A program made the position numbers and the translations under genes. The notes under the pieces were generated by a model that was not told the origin of the DNA, searched no databases, and saw only the letters and a list, made by a program, of their open reading frames with translations. Positions 1 through 8,412 of a stretch of DNA of 50,013 nt are shown here, one piece after another. Positions within the stretch are counted from its first letter, which is position 1, and each line of letters opens with the position of its first letter. This DNA is from an uncultured Alphaproteobacteria bacterium. Its GTDB lineage: Bacteria; Pseudomonadota; Alphaproteobacteria; Rhodobacterales; Rhodobacteraceae. The stretch covers positions 1-50,013 of the forward strand of contig CACKLF010000009.1 in NCBI GenBank assembly GCA_902600895.1, written 5' to 3'.

Positions 1-1575
1 GTGGCTTTAGTGCTTCTTGTGTCTGCCGGTATGGTGAACTCTGGGGTCGTTTATCTTATTACAAACAGTGCTTTTCGTGTTGCAAGAACTACCGCCAAGC
101 ATATCACAATTATTTCATCAATTGGAGCATTTCTGTCATCATTTATTAATAATATAGCTGCATTAGCTTTGCTGATGCCAATTGATTTACAGGTGGCAAA
201 AAAAGAGAACCGGACAGCCAGAAGTACCCTTATGCCTCTATCTTTTGCGACAATTCTTGGCGGGATGATTACACTGGTTGGAACACCTCCAAACATTATT
301 ATATCTGCTATAAGGCAAGAAAATGTAGGAGAACCATTCAAGTTTTTTGACTTTGCCCCGGTTGGATTAATAGTTTGCCTATCGGGGTTATTTTTTATTG
401 CTACTGTTGGATGGAAACTTATTAGCAAAAATAAAAAGTCAGAATTTGGGAGAAAAAATGATTTTGAAAGCCGCAACTATTTTTGTGAACTAATTGTACC
501 AAAGAATTCAAAATATTTGGGAGTTCCTAGAAAGAGGCTAGAAAATGATATTGAAGAACTTGGAGGTAAGTTTGTAAAAACAGATAGCAATTTTGCAGAA
601 ATTTCATTTGGTGAAAAGATTACCATCAATACTACGGCAGACACTTTAGATGAAATAAGAATTACACTTGACCTCCGTATTGAAGAATCTCAAAAGATTA
701 GTAGTTTAGCTTCATCTAGGGAAGTAGAGTTTTTCGAGGTTGTAGTTGATGACTCGTCGAGGCTTCTTAATAAGACGGCAGACAGTGTTGGCTTGTTTTG
801 GAGACAGCAGACCGCTCTAATTGGTATATCCAGGCAAGGTAAGGCTTTAAGACAACAAGTAAAGAGAACAAAGTTTAAGGTTGGGGACATTTTACTTCTC
901 TTAGCACCGAAAAGCTCTCATGATGAAGTCTCTGCTTGGTTGGGAGCATTGACTTTGGAAAATAGAGATTTAAATTTCACAAAACGTGGGAAAGCTTGGG
1001 TTGCTCTCAGCACCTTCAGTATATTGATTTTTTTATCAAGTATTCAACTTATTTCTTTAACTCTGGGACTTTCGGTTCTCGTTTGCATCTACATTTTTTT
1101 AAAGATTTTACCTGTTTCTCAGCTGTATGAAAACATTGCTTGGCCAATCATAATACTATTGGCATCATTGATTCCTCTTGGTTACGCACTAGAAGAAACA
1201 GGGGTGACCCAGCTAATCGTTAATTTTCTTATTCGTCTATCAACCGAACTACCTTTATGGGTATTACTCTCAATCTTAATGCTAGTAACAATGAGTTTAT
1301 CGGACATATTAAACAATACCGCTACAACAATTGTTGTGGCACCCATAGGTGTGAGTTTAGCACAGCAACTTGACGTAAATCCAGATCCATTTTTGATGGG
1401 AGTTGCAGTATCAGCCTCATGTGCATTCTTGACACCAATTGGGCATAAGAACAATACTCTCATTATGGGTCCAGGAGGTTATACTTTTTTTGACTATTGG
1501 AGGATGGGTTTGCCTTTACAGATATTGATAATGTTAGTCTCCATACCTTCAATATTAATCTTTTGGTCGTTTTGA
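1..1575 (+). CDS. SLC13-type anion/sodium permease with TrkA-C domains, 5' partial
   Basis: The 3' part of an inner-membrane transporter of the SLC13/CitT/ArsB superfamily. The visible 524 residues begin inside the first membrane helices (VLLVSAGMVNSG matches the usual FVLSAGLVRTG helix), so roughly 60 N-terminal residues lie outside the window and the GTG at position 1 is not the true start. The two re-entrant motifs are present: NNIAALALLMP followed by VGTPPNIIIS in the first half, and LNNTATTIVVAP followed by LTPIGHKNN in the second. Between them, at about residues 160-320, sit two cytosolic TrkA-C (RCK_C) domains, as in the bacterial SLC13 permeases with regulatory inserts. Substrate is unknown; sulfate, other inorganic anions or dicarboxylates are possible. 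A cyclase gene starts 33 nt downstream on the same strand. Confidence 0.88.
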   Translation: MALVLLVSAGMVNSGVVYLITNSAFRVARTTAKHITIISSIGAFLSSFINNIAALALLMPIDLQVAKKENRTARSTLMPLSFATILGGMITLVGTPPNIIISAIRQENVGEPFKFFDFAPVGLIVCLSGLFFIATVGWKLISKNKKSEFGRKNDFESRNYFCELIVPKNSKYLGVPRKRLENDIEELGGKFVKTDSNFAEISFGEKITINTTADTLDEIRITLDLRIEESQKISSLASSREVEFFEVVVDDSSRLLNKTADSVGLFWRQQTALIGISRQGKALRQQVKRTKFKVGDILLLLAPKSSHDEVSAWLGALTLENRDLNFTKRGKAWVALSTFSILIFLSSIQLISLTLGLSVLVCIYIFLKILPVSQLYENIAWPIIILLASLIPLGYALEETGVTQLIVNFLIRLSTELPLWVLLSILMLVTMSLSDILNNTATTIVVAPIGVSLAQQLDVNPDPFLMGVAVSASCAFLTPIGHKNNTLIMGPGGYTFFDYWRMGLPLQILIMLVSIPSILIFWSF

Positions 1576-1608
1576 CACTTAATTGGATAAAAAAAGAGGA
1601 ATTAAGCA

Positions 1609-2901
1609 ATGGAAATTGAAAATTTCATAAAGAAAGACTCATTAATTGACTTAAGCTTTTTTAATTTTTCCAATGCTGTCACAGCCGCCTACTTTGCGTC
1701 AAGTGATTTAGAGGTACTCAGAACTAATAAAAATTTTCATAAGTTTTTTCCACTCTTAAAAGATGTTCGCAATGCCTATTTCCCAAATATTTTAGAACAG
1801 TTAGGTGTTCCTGGCTCTCAGATAGATCATTTTCAAAAGAATTTAAAAGAGAATGGATTCGTTATTATACCGCGCATCGAGATAACCACAAATGGCGAGG
1901 ACAAGGTCTTTTCCCTTCTATCAGCAATAACTAGTAGTAAAGACTTCTCATTTTTAAATGGAGTTCAAGGCCAGTTTGTTGATAGAACGATTGAATCAAA
2001 ATTACGTGCGGAAAAAGAGCAACTTCTAGATCAAAAATTAAAAGCCCAAGAAATAATAGAAGAAAAAAGTGAAAAATTAGAAAATATAGCTAATAGGTTA
2101 GCAAAATACCTTTCCCCTCAAGTTTATAAGAGTATATTTACAAATGAGGAAACTAATACCACAGAGCATAGCCGTAAAAACCTTACAGTTTTCTTCTCTG
2201 ATATAGAACGCTTTACAGATTTAAGTGACACTCTAGAACCTGAGAAACTAGCTCGAATAATTAATAACTATTTGTCAGAAATGACAACCATAGCTATTGA
2301 ATGTGGTGGTACAATCGATAAATTCATCGGTGACGCCGTAATGGTATTTTTTGGTGATCCAGAGAGCGTGGGAGAGGAGGAAGACGCATTAAATTGTGTC
2401 GAAATGGCTTTAAGAATGAAAGCTAGAGTAGCTGAACTCCGTGAGCATTGGATTAAAATGGGAGTTAAAAATGGATTGAACGTGCGCATGGGGATTGCAA
2501 CTGGGTTCTGCACAGTTGGAAACTTTGGCTCAAATCAAAGACTTGACTATACAGCTCTTGGTAGTCCAGTAAATTTATCAGCAAGACTTCAGGGCCTATC
2601 CCCTACAAACGAAATACTCATTTCTGATTCAACAAATAGCTTGATAAATGGAAAAGTGAATACAGCCCATTTTAAAGACATTACGCCAAAGGGCTTTGCT
2701 AGGCCGGTACCCATTTTTAAGGTGTCTGATTTTATTTCAGAAAGTCATAAGGAAAAACGCCAAAATTTTTCTCATAAAGGTGAACGAGTAGAAGTAAACA
2801 TTATCGATACATCAGATATAAAAGCTGCGATAGAGGAATTAAAGGCAGTGGAGGAACGCTTTAAGAAAATATTGCAAGATAAAAATAGATTCAGCCCATA
2901 A
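1609..2901 (+). CDS. class III adenylate cyclase, soluble, 430 aa
   Basis: Converts ATP to cyclic AMP. The C-terminal catalytic domain (about residues 190-370) has both metal-binding aspartates, D198 in FFSDIERFT and D242 in FIGDAVMVFFG. It also has K238 in IDKF and an aspartate in LDYTALG, the pair that favours adenine, and the N/R pair in VNLSARL. Residues 1-125 form an unassigned sensor-like region, followed by a charged stretch at about 130-165 that is probably a coiled coil. No membrane segment is visible. The end of the protein, after residue 375, is charged and probably helical. It starts at an ATG 33 nt after the permease stop, with AGAGGAA upstream (RBS), so the two may be cotranscribed. 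It converges on the next gene. Confidence 0.9.
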   Translation: MEIENFIKKDSLIDLSFFNFSNAVTAAYFASSDLEVLRTNKNFHKFFPLLKDVRNAYFPNILEQLGVPGSQIDHFQKNLKENGFVIIPRIEITTNGEDKVFSLLSAITSSKDFSFLNGVQGQFVDRTIESKLRAEKEQLLDQKLKAQEIIEEKSEKLENIANRLAKYLSPQVYKSIFTNEETNTTEHSRKNLTVFFSDIERFTDLSDTLEPEKLARIINNYLSEMTTIAIECGGTIDKFIGDAVMVFFGDPESVGEEEDALNCVEMALRMKARVAELREHWIKMGVKNGLNVRMGIATGFCTVGNFGSNQRLDYTALGSPVNLSARLQGLSPTNEILISDSTNSLINGKVNTAHFKDITPKGFARPVPIFKVSDFISESHKEKRQNFSHKGERVEVNIIDTSDIKAAIEELKAVEERFKKILQDKNRFSP

Positions 2902-2934
2902 CTTAAGGAAGAAAAATTTAAACTAGCTTTCTAG

Positions 2935-3597
2935 TCACCTGAAGTATGCGCGATATTGAGGTTTATGTATTTCCCCAAATAAGCGCTTTTCTTCTGGGTC
3001 ATCAAGCTCTAGGTTTTCTGCTAAAAACTTATAACGCTTTTTTATAGATAAGACTTTTATAAATTCATTGATTTCACTGGATGTTTGTTCGATTTGGTTT
3101 CTTGCATAAAAGGCGTCCTTTGGCTCTATATATTCTTTATCAATAGCAGCTTTTATTCTCTGTAATGTGTCTAGCTTCAGTTTAGATGCACTTCCCAAAG
3201 CAGACTTTTCCATTCGCCTAACATCATTCGCCATATCCTCTAATTGCTGATCAGTTTTGTGCGATATTACCACTGAAATATCATTTGTACCAGGCTCTCG
3301 TTTGCATCTAGGATAGTCAGAATCTTTCAAGGTCTTAATAACTTCCTCAACTAAGTCTGGCCTATGAACTCGGACTGTGAACTTGGTATCATTTTCCTCA
3401 TTTGCCAATACCTCAGCTAAATCGTTTAAAAACCTATTTCTTCCTTCAACCAGTACTCGGACTCCATAAAGCACATTTTTAAACGCTTCACCAGAACCAG
3501 CTTGCTCCAAATCTTTCACATACTTATCGAGTATATCTTCCGCTCTTGCATTTAAAGCGGTAGAATAACTATCGTCAGATATAGTTAATTTAAACAT
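2935..3597 (-). CDS. ribosome recycling factor-like protein (diverged paralogue), 220 aa
   Basis: No exact family is recognised, but the whole protein can be aligned by eye with ribosome recycling factor (RRF). A first helix is followed by a beta domain (GVRVLVEG matching RRF GIVVEYYG, then KFTVRVHRPDLVEEVIK matching LKINVFDRSMSPAVEKAI, then SDYPRCKREPGTNDISVVI matching SDLGLNPNSAGSDIRVPL), and then the long helical arm to about residue 185. The RRF arginines that touch 23S rRNA (VRNVRRD in E. coli) are replaced by SASKLKLD, and there is a C-terminal tail of about 35 residues absent from RRF. The start is placed at the ATG at 3597 because AGGAG lies 4 nt upstream; an ORF extension to 3660 has no such site. 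A canonical frr is expected elsewhere in the genome. Existence as a gene is likely; function is unknown. Confidence 0.65.
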   Translation of the reverse strand: MFKLTISDDSYSTALNARAEDILDKYVKDLEQAGSGEAFKNVLYGVRVLVEGRNRFLNDLAEVLANEENDTKFTVRVHRPDLVEEVIKTLKDSDYPRCKREPGTNDISVVISHKTDQQLEDMANDVRRMEKSALGSASKLKLDTLQRIKAAIDKEYIEPKDAFYARNQIEQTSSEINEFIKVLSIKKRYKFLAENLELDDPEEKRLFGEIHKPQYRAYFR

Positions 3598-3728
3598 TCT
3601 ACTCCTACGCACTGTCATCCGAAGAGCTTTGAAAGTAATAAGTTTTTGACAGTAAATCAATAAAAATAAGAAGCATCAATCTAGGAGCTCTCATTAAACA
3701 GTTAATACCTGTGCTGTTAATTATCTTT

Positions 3729-4073
3729 TTACCATCTCTTGCAAAGTATTGTGCGAGGGCAAGTACCGTTATTTTCAAGACTTATGGTAGTAAACCCCAA
3801 GCCAAATCCAGCTTTTTGGTAGATACAGTCAGTAATTGTTTTATCATTTTTGTTCAAAGCAGTTCTTTTTAGACGACAACTTACTTCTTTGTGACTTAGA
3901 CGTTTAGCTCGTCGCTGACACTTTGATTTTTTACCCAAAATCCTATCTAAACTCCAGATAGTGCAATGGGGAGTAATATTAGAGGTGTAAACCAAACCAC
4001 TGGCAACCACTACATTGACGGAAAAATGACCAATAAGCCAAAAAGCAACAAATTTATACAACACACTTTTCAT
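3729..4073 (-). CDS. small exported Cys-rich protein, hypothetical, 114 aa
   Basis: Not recognised. Residues 1-25 look like a Sec signal peptide (MKSVLYKF, then a hydrophobic run ending VVVASG). The mature part is basic and holds six cysteines in contexts PHCTIW, SKCQRR, VSCRLK, TDCIYQ, GTCPRT and ILCKRW, which could form three disulfides in the periplasm. The reading frame is open across the gap between two real genes and has a plausible protein composition. The ribosome binding site is weak. It is divergent from the glutathione peroxidase gene, with about 160 nt between the starts. Confidence 0.5.
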   Translation of the reverse strand: MKSVLYKFVAFWLIGHFSVNVVVASGLVYTSNITPHCTIWSLDRILGKKSKCQRRAKRLSHKEVSCRLKRTALNKNDKTITDCIYQKAGFGLGFTTISLENNGTCPRTILCKRW

Positions 4074-4233
4074 GTTAGTGCATGCAATTAGTATATTTTC
4101 TATACTTTTAAAAGAGGTTTGTTTTATTTTTTACAATTACAATAGACTTGTATTGAAAAATTAGCATTAACACCCATCTAACGTTAACCATCGCTTTGTT
4201 GCCTCTTCAAAGATATATTAAGTTTAGTTTATT

Positions 4234-4803
4234 ATGCACGGAAGATTATCAAATATCCTCTTTTTTACTTGGAGTTTTTTTTCAATGGCAGTACAAGAAA
4301 TAAATGCAACAGAGCAAGTAAAACAAAGCATTTATAATGAAAACTTTACATTTCAATCAATAGATGGTGGGAAAATCGAACTTCTAGATTTCAAAGGAAA
4401 TGCAATTCTCATTTCTAACACAGCCTCATTCTGTGGGTTCACCAATCAGTATAAGGAATTTCAAGAGTTATATGACAAGTATGGTTCAAAGGGCTTAACA
4501 TTAATTGCAATTCCATCTGATGATTTTATGCAAGAGTATGATAATAATGAGGAAGTAAAAGATTTTTGCGAAACCAATTTTGGTATTACATTCCCGATCA
4601 GTGAAATAACCAAAGTTATTGGCAAGGATGCCCACCCATTTTATAAATGGTTGGATGCCAGTATGGGATATAAACCTCGATGGAATTTTAATAAAATATT
4701 AATATCCCCTGAAGGAAAAGTGGAGAAATTTTTTGGTTCTACAAGTAAACCTAATTCAGAAAAGTTCCAAAAGTCTATTGAAGATTTACTGCCTAAATAC
4801 TAA
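4234..4803 (+). CDS. glutathione peroxidase family protein
   Basis: A thiol peroxidase of the GPx/BtuE family that reduces hydroperoxides using glutathione or thioredoxin. The peroxidatic cysteine is in NTASFCGFTNQY, the resolving-type cysteine in VKDFCETNFG, and the C-terminal signature WNFNKILISPEG carries the Trp-Asn pair of the active site. The family is usually about 160-180 residues. From the ATG at 4234 the protein has an apparent signal peptide (MHGRLSNILFF through QEINA), which would place it in the periplasm. A second ATG at 4285 has GGAG 9 nt upstream and would give a cytoplasmic form of 172 residues, so the start is uncertain. A tiny lipoprotein gene follows. Confidence 0.9.
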   Translation: MHGRLSNILFFTWSFFSMAVQEINATEQVKQSIYNENFTFQSIDGGKIELLDFKGNAILISNTASFCGFTNQYKEFQELYDKYGSKGLTLIAIPSDDFMQEYDNNEEVKDFCETNFGITFPISEITKVIGKDAHPFYKWLDASMGYKPRWNFNKILISPEGKVEKFFGSTSKPNSEKFQKSIEDLLPKY

Positions 4804-4841
4804 GCTAATAGCTCGAATCACGTTTAGGAGAAGGTGAAACT

Positions 4842-4925
4842 ATGAAAAAGTTAATGATATTGGGATTGTTATTGTCGCTTTCAGCATGCGGAAGCTTTGA
4901 CGTACCATTTATTCCATTTATTTGA
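4842..4925 (+). CDS. 27-residue lipoprotein
   Basis: A very short ORF: MKK, a hydrophobic stretch, then the lipobox LSAC with the lipidated cysteine at residue 16, leaving only about a dozen mature residues (GSFDVPFIPFI). TTTAGGAGAAGG sits about 11 nt upstream of the ATG as a good ribosome binding site. It lies between the peroxidase and mrp, in the same direction. Very small lipoproteins of this form occur in alphaproteobacteria, where they are often missed by gene callers; no function is known. Confidence 0.6.
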   Translation: MKKLMILGLLLSLSACGSFDVPFIPFI

Positions 4926-4985
4926 TTTAGGATATCTGTAATCTAATTAGTCAAAACTTTATTTGAAACGATAAAGGAATGAACA

Positions 4986-6101
4986 TTGAATGTTCCACTG
5001 AATGAAAGTTTTGACGATAAAATAAGAGCTTGGTTCTCTGAGCCAAGCTCTTTTGTGAGTGAGAATAATTTAAGCCTTGATTCATATAAAATTCATCAAA
5101 AAGAGCTTCTCCTTGTAGTTGATAGTCCACCGTTGTCACCCGATAAGCAGAAACATATTAGTAAATTTTTTCAAAATTTTCTAAGCTCATGGGACGAAGT
5201 AGTTGATGTCAAGACGATATTTACCTCAAAAAAAGACTCCCTTAGTGCAAACGAAAAACCTCCCCCTGATTTGAAAATTGGCCGACATCCTAAAAATGAA
5301 AAAAAACCACTCAGACCTGCGCTTGTGGACAAAATCATAGCAATAGCCTCTGGAAAAGGGGGCGTTGGAAAGTCAACATTTGTTTCCAATATGGCATTGG
5401 AATTAAACAAAAGAGGATTAAAAGTTGGTATAATTGATGCTGACATGCACGGTCCCTCTCAACCTACTCTTTTGAATTGCTTCAAGAAGCCCATGATAGA
5501 TCCAGAAACAAAGAAAATTTCTCCTTCAATTTCTTATGGTATAAAGTTCATATCTATTGGTCTTCTAATTCCTGAAAATCAAGCTGTTATTTGGAGAGGA
5601 CCAATGCTTATGGGTGCACTCGAACAGTTTTTAAAAGATGTGAACTGGGGACAACTTGATTTCCTTATCATCGACCTCCCTCCGGGAACTGGAGATGTTC
5701 AACTAACCTTATCACAGAAGGCTGATATTGATGGCTCAGTAATTATATCCACTCCTCAAGATGTTGCACTAATTGATGCCCGAAAAGCAATTCAGATGTT
5801 CGAGCGTCTAAATGTTAAAATTTTTGGGTTGGTTGAAAATATGTCCACGCATATTTGCTCAAAATGCGGACATGAAGATAATATTTTTGGCAATGGTGGT
5901 GTTAAAATGGAGGCTAAAACCTTAGGTTTGCCATTACTGGGCGAAATCCCTTTGGATAAAAAAATTCGAGAGGATAGCGATAATGGAATTCCGTTTGTCG
6001 AAGCTAACCCAGATATAAAAGCGTCCAAATCATTTTCGAAGATTGTCGACTCTCTCCTAGAAAAGATAAAAAGGTATGAGACCACCAAAGATACAAAATA
6101 A
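4986..6101 (+). CDS. mrp: Mrp/ApbC/NBP35-type Fe-S cluster carrier ATPase
   Basis: A cytosolic P-loop ATPase that carries Fe-S clusters to apoproteins. Residues 1-85 resemble the N-terminal DUF59/MIP18-like region, the linker is lysine- and proline-rich, and the ATPase begins at about residue 112 with the deviant Walker A GKGGVGKST. DADMHGPSQP, the DLPPGTGDVQ switch and the cluster-binding CSKCG (CxxC) near residue 290 are all present. The start is a TTG at 4986 supported by AAAGGA 7 nt upstream; the nearby ATG at 4979 is out of frame and stops after eight codons. Its end overlaps the next gene by 26 nt, which suggests coupled translation. Confidence 0.93.
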   Translation: MNVPLNESFDDKIRAWFSEPSSFVSENNLSLDSYKIHQKELLLVVDSPPLSPDKQKHISKFFQNFLSSWDEVVDVKTIFTSKKDSLSANEKPPPDLKIGRHPKNEKKPLRPALVDKIIAIASGKGGVGKSTFVSNMALELNKRGLKVGIIDADMHGPSQPTLLNCFKKPMIDPETKKISPSISYGIKFISIGLLIPENQAVIWRGPMLMGALEQFLKDVNWGQLDFLIIDLPPGTGDVQLTLSQKADIDGSVIISTPQDVALIDARKAIQMFERLNVKIFGLVENMSTHICSKCGHEDNIFGNGGVKMEAKTLGLPLLGEIPLDKKIREDSDNGIPFVEANPDIKASKSFSKIVDSLLEKIKRYETTKDTK

Positions 6102-7269
6102 AGATTTAGAGAAGAGCAATAAAGTGTCAAAGAATTTTTCTATTAAATCCCCAACACCAGAGAGGCAACCCGAGCTCACCGATACCTATTTTAAAAAAAC
6201 TCGGGCCATCATTAATAACACAGGTGATGTAGAGGTCACCTACGCTGTTTTTATGAGAAGACCAGTGACCTACGCAGGTGGCTTAGCAGTTCGCTGGCTA
6301 AAAGAAATGGCCAATCACCGAAAAGTGCCCGTGGACGTGAAAGAAAACCATCCTGAAGGAGCCTGGATTGGTGCTGGTGAGCCAATTTGTTTCATAACTG
6401 GATTATTTTCTGCTCTTGTCGATTTAGAAACAATCTTTTTGCAAAAATTAGGAAGTGCATGCGTGGCTGCTTATAATGCATATAGCATGTGTATAGAGTT
6501 GCCAAAGGTTAGTTTTTTAGCAATGGATGCAAGGCATTGCGCAGGTTCTGAAATGGCAGAAATTATGGCTTACGGAGCATCGATTGGATCTAAAAAAGCC
6601 AAAAAGAAAGTTGGAGCTGTTGGCTTTGTCGGCTCATCCACTGATGCAACCTCACATTTTTTTGGCAAAGAAAAGGGTATGGGAACAATGCCTCATTCCC
6701 TAATCGGATATGCTGGCTCAACAATCAAAGCTGCAAAATTATTTAATAATACTCTACCTCATGAGCCAATGACGGTATTAGTAGACTATTTTGGAAAAGA
6801 AATAACGGACTCATTAGAGGTAGCTAAAGCTTTTCCTGATTTGATACAGAGTGGCTCTCTATCTTTGCGAATTGATACTCATGGGGGAAGGTTTATAGAG
6901 GGCCTCGATACACAAAAATCATATGCTGTATTGGAAAGAAATGTGCCCTCAGCAGTAAGGGGCTATAGAACTGAAAGCGACTTAAAAGCCCTCATTGGAA
7001 CTGGAGTCAGTGCAGCTTCGATTTGGTACCTCAGAGAAACTTTAGATAATAACGGCTTTGAAAAAGTCAAAATCACAGCATCAAGTGGTTTTGACCCTGA
7101 CAAGTGCAGAGTTTTTGCATTAGCTAATGCACCAGTTGATACAATAGGTACTGGATCTTATTTGCCAAAAATTTGGTCTGAAACTTATGCAACCGCTGAT
7201 GTAATATCATATAATGGGGAAAAAAGGGTAAAGGTTGGTAGAGAATTTCTTCTAAAAAAATCTCAGTAA
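6076..7269 (+). CDS. nicotinate phosphoribosyltransferase
   Basis: Makes nicotinate mononucleotide from nicotinate and PRPP, the first step of the Preiss-Handler NAD salvage route. Family features seen are LTDTYF near the N-terminus, the MDARHCAGSEMAEIMAYGAS region, FVGSSTDATSH, a phosphate-binding-type IDTHGGR, and a late ASSGFDPDK loop. The sequence matches the shorter branch of the NAPRTase family rather than E. coli PncB. The ATG at 6076 overlaps the end of mrp; a GTG at 6124 is an alternative that would remove a low-complexity N-terminus. NadD and NadE, the later steps, are also encoded in this window but not next to it. Confidence 0.85.
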   Translation: MRPPKIQNKDLEKSNKVSKNFSIKSPTPERQPELTDTYFKKTRAIINNTGDVEVTYAVFMRRPVTYAGGLAVRWLKEMANHRKVPVDVKENHPEGAWIGAGEPICFITGLFSALVDLETIFLQKLGSACVAAYNAYSMCIELPKVSFLAMDARHCAGSEMAEIMAYGASIGSKKAKKKVGAVGFVGSSTDATSHFFGKEKGMGTMPHSLIGYAGSTIKAAKLFNNTLPHEPMTVLVDYFGKEITDSLEVAKAFPDLIQSGSLSLRIDTHGGRFIEGLDTQKSYAVLERNVPSAVRGYRTESDLKALIGTGVSAASIWYLRETLDNNGFEKVKITASSGFDPDKCRVFALANAPVDTIGTGSYLPKIWSETYATADVISYNGEKRVKVGREFLLKKSQ

Positions 7270-7357
7270 ATATTTTTACAAAAATAATTTCGCTTTTTTT
7301 ATTACCCAAATTTGTTGTATGTGTAGGCGATATATTATATCAAGCAATGACAAATGT

Positions 7358-7434
7358 GGTCTCGTAGCTCAGCTGGATAGAGCATCTGACTTCTAATCAG
7401 AGGGTCGCAGGTTCGAATCCTGCCGAGATCACCA
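7358..7434 (+). tRNA. tRNA-Arg (anticodon UCU)
   Basis: The complete cloverleaf can be folded by hand. The acceptor stem GGTCTCG pairs with CGAGATC (one G-T). The D arm is GCTC/GAGC. The anticodon stem TCTGA/TCAGA encloses loop CTTCTAA with anticodon TCT. The T arm is GCAGG TTCGAAT CCTGC. Discriminator A and an encoded CCA follow. A tandem 11-bp repeat starts 49 nt after the CCA (see the repeat at 7483). Confidence 0.97.
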
Positions 7435-7754
7435 TTAAAAACAATGGCTTAGATTATATGAGCTAGGTCTTGTTTGTTTCTGGGGTTCCATATGGGTTCC
7501 AAAACGATAAAATATTTCAATTTGATTTACTTATTTAAGCCAAATATCTAAAGATAGCTTCTACCCACAAGGTTCTTTAAAAGTGTACTATGATTATGGA
7601 TATCAATTTGCATAAGTCTATCCATTTGCCACTCTGCCTAGCATGAGCTTTGTTTTTGAGCAGAAACTTTTCATCATATATTTCGTAATGTTAAAACTGT
7701 TTCACCCGGAAAAATTCCGATACACCCACTATTTAAATCTGGAAATAAAATAAA
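7435..7754. other. gene-free stretch downstream of tRNA-Arg
   Basis: No credible ORF or RNA is seen in these 320 bases. The only structure noticed is the tandem GGGTTCCA repeat at 7483-7504. Together with the sparse coding up to 9.4 kb, this fits an old tRNA-associated integration site. Confidence 0.5.
7483..7504 (+). repeat. tandem 11-bp repeat, possible integrase arm site
   Basis: Two abutting 11-bp units, GGGTTCCATAT and GGGTTCCAAAA, share the first eight bases and begin 49 nt after the CCA of tRNA-Arg. Head-to-tail repeats one helical turn apart beside a tRNA 3' end are typical of arm-type binding sites of tyrosine integrases. No second copy of the tRNA-Arg 3' end was found in the window. 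Confidence 0.4.
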
Positions 7755-8027
7755 TTAGTCAAGCTCAATTGCAAGTGGACCAGTCATACCACCTGTTACT
7801 ATCATACCAACGGCAGAACCAGCCGCTGCTCTAATTTGATCGATATTTGCTTCCAACATTTTTTGGTCACTCCAAAGCGTCATGGTTCTCATTGTTTTTT
7901 CTCCAGTAACTGTAGCACGCATGTTAACCGCACCATATTTTTTCATCTCAGGCCAAAACCCTTTTGCGGCTTCAATTGCATTTTCAACGTTACCATCAAA
8001 TTCCCAATCAGTAAAAGATACAAACAT
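7755..8027 (-). CDS. small conserved-looking protein, possible alpha/beta-barrel dimer, 90 aa
   Basis: Not firmly recognised. It has a strong ribosome binding site (GGAGG 6 nt before the ATG). The pattern is a short strand (MFVSFTDWEF), a helix (VENAIEAAKGFWPEMKKYG), paired strands (AVNMRATVTGEKTMRTMTLW), then a helix (DQIRAAAGSAVGMIVTGG). That pattern resembles the ferredoxin-like dimeric alpha-beta barrel of small monooxygenase- or stress-type proteins. No catalytic residues can be assigned. It stands alone in a gene-poor region. Confidence 0.65.
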   Translation of the reverse strand: MFVSFTDWEFDGNVENAIEAAKGFWPEMKKYGAVNMRATVTGEKTMRTMTLWSDQKMLEANIDQIRAAAGSAVGMIVTGGMTGPLAIELD

Positions 8028-8412
8028 TTAGTCCTCCATTTATTTTAATACTATTTTATTAAATTATTTTTTGGTCTAAAGGAAGTATTACTCGAGTTGT
8101 CATGGTATTAATTAAACGAAGATTAAACCAAGCTTTAATATACGTTACCATTAGTTTTGCTAGATGAAACCTTTAGCTAGAGCGGACAGCACTAGATTTG
8201 TTCCACAAAATTAGCTTTTCAAATACCAAGAATCTGCATTTACTGCATGTAGGAAGCTAAAAAGTAATACAAAACAATTCTTAATATGAACTTAACATGA
8301 AAAAACTTTTTTTTAATACTTCCCTATTTCTACACATAATTTAAATGGGTATTGACAAGCATAGTTATTTTGAGTTTTAGTTCACTTCTGCAACTAATTT
8401 TTTGGATAATCT
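8028..8412. other. intergenic, nothing recognised
   Basis: 385 AT-rich bases between two divergent small genes. It presumably carries both promoters, but no motif was clear enough to call, and no tRNA, small RNA or ORF with a ribosome binding site was seen. Confidence 0.4.

Noticed and set aside
3680-3718. An imperfect AACAG/CTGTT inverted repeat between the RRF-like and Cys-rich genes
   Set aside because: The arms are only five to seven bases with mismatches and are not followed by a T run, so it is neither a clear operator nor a terminator.
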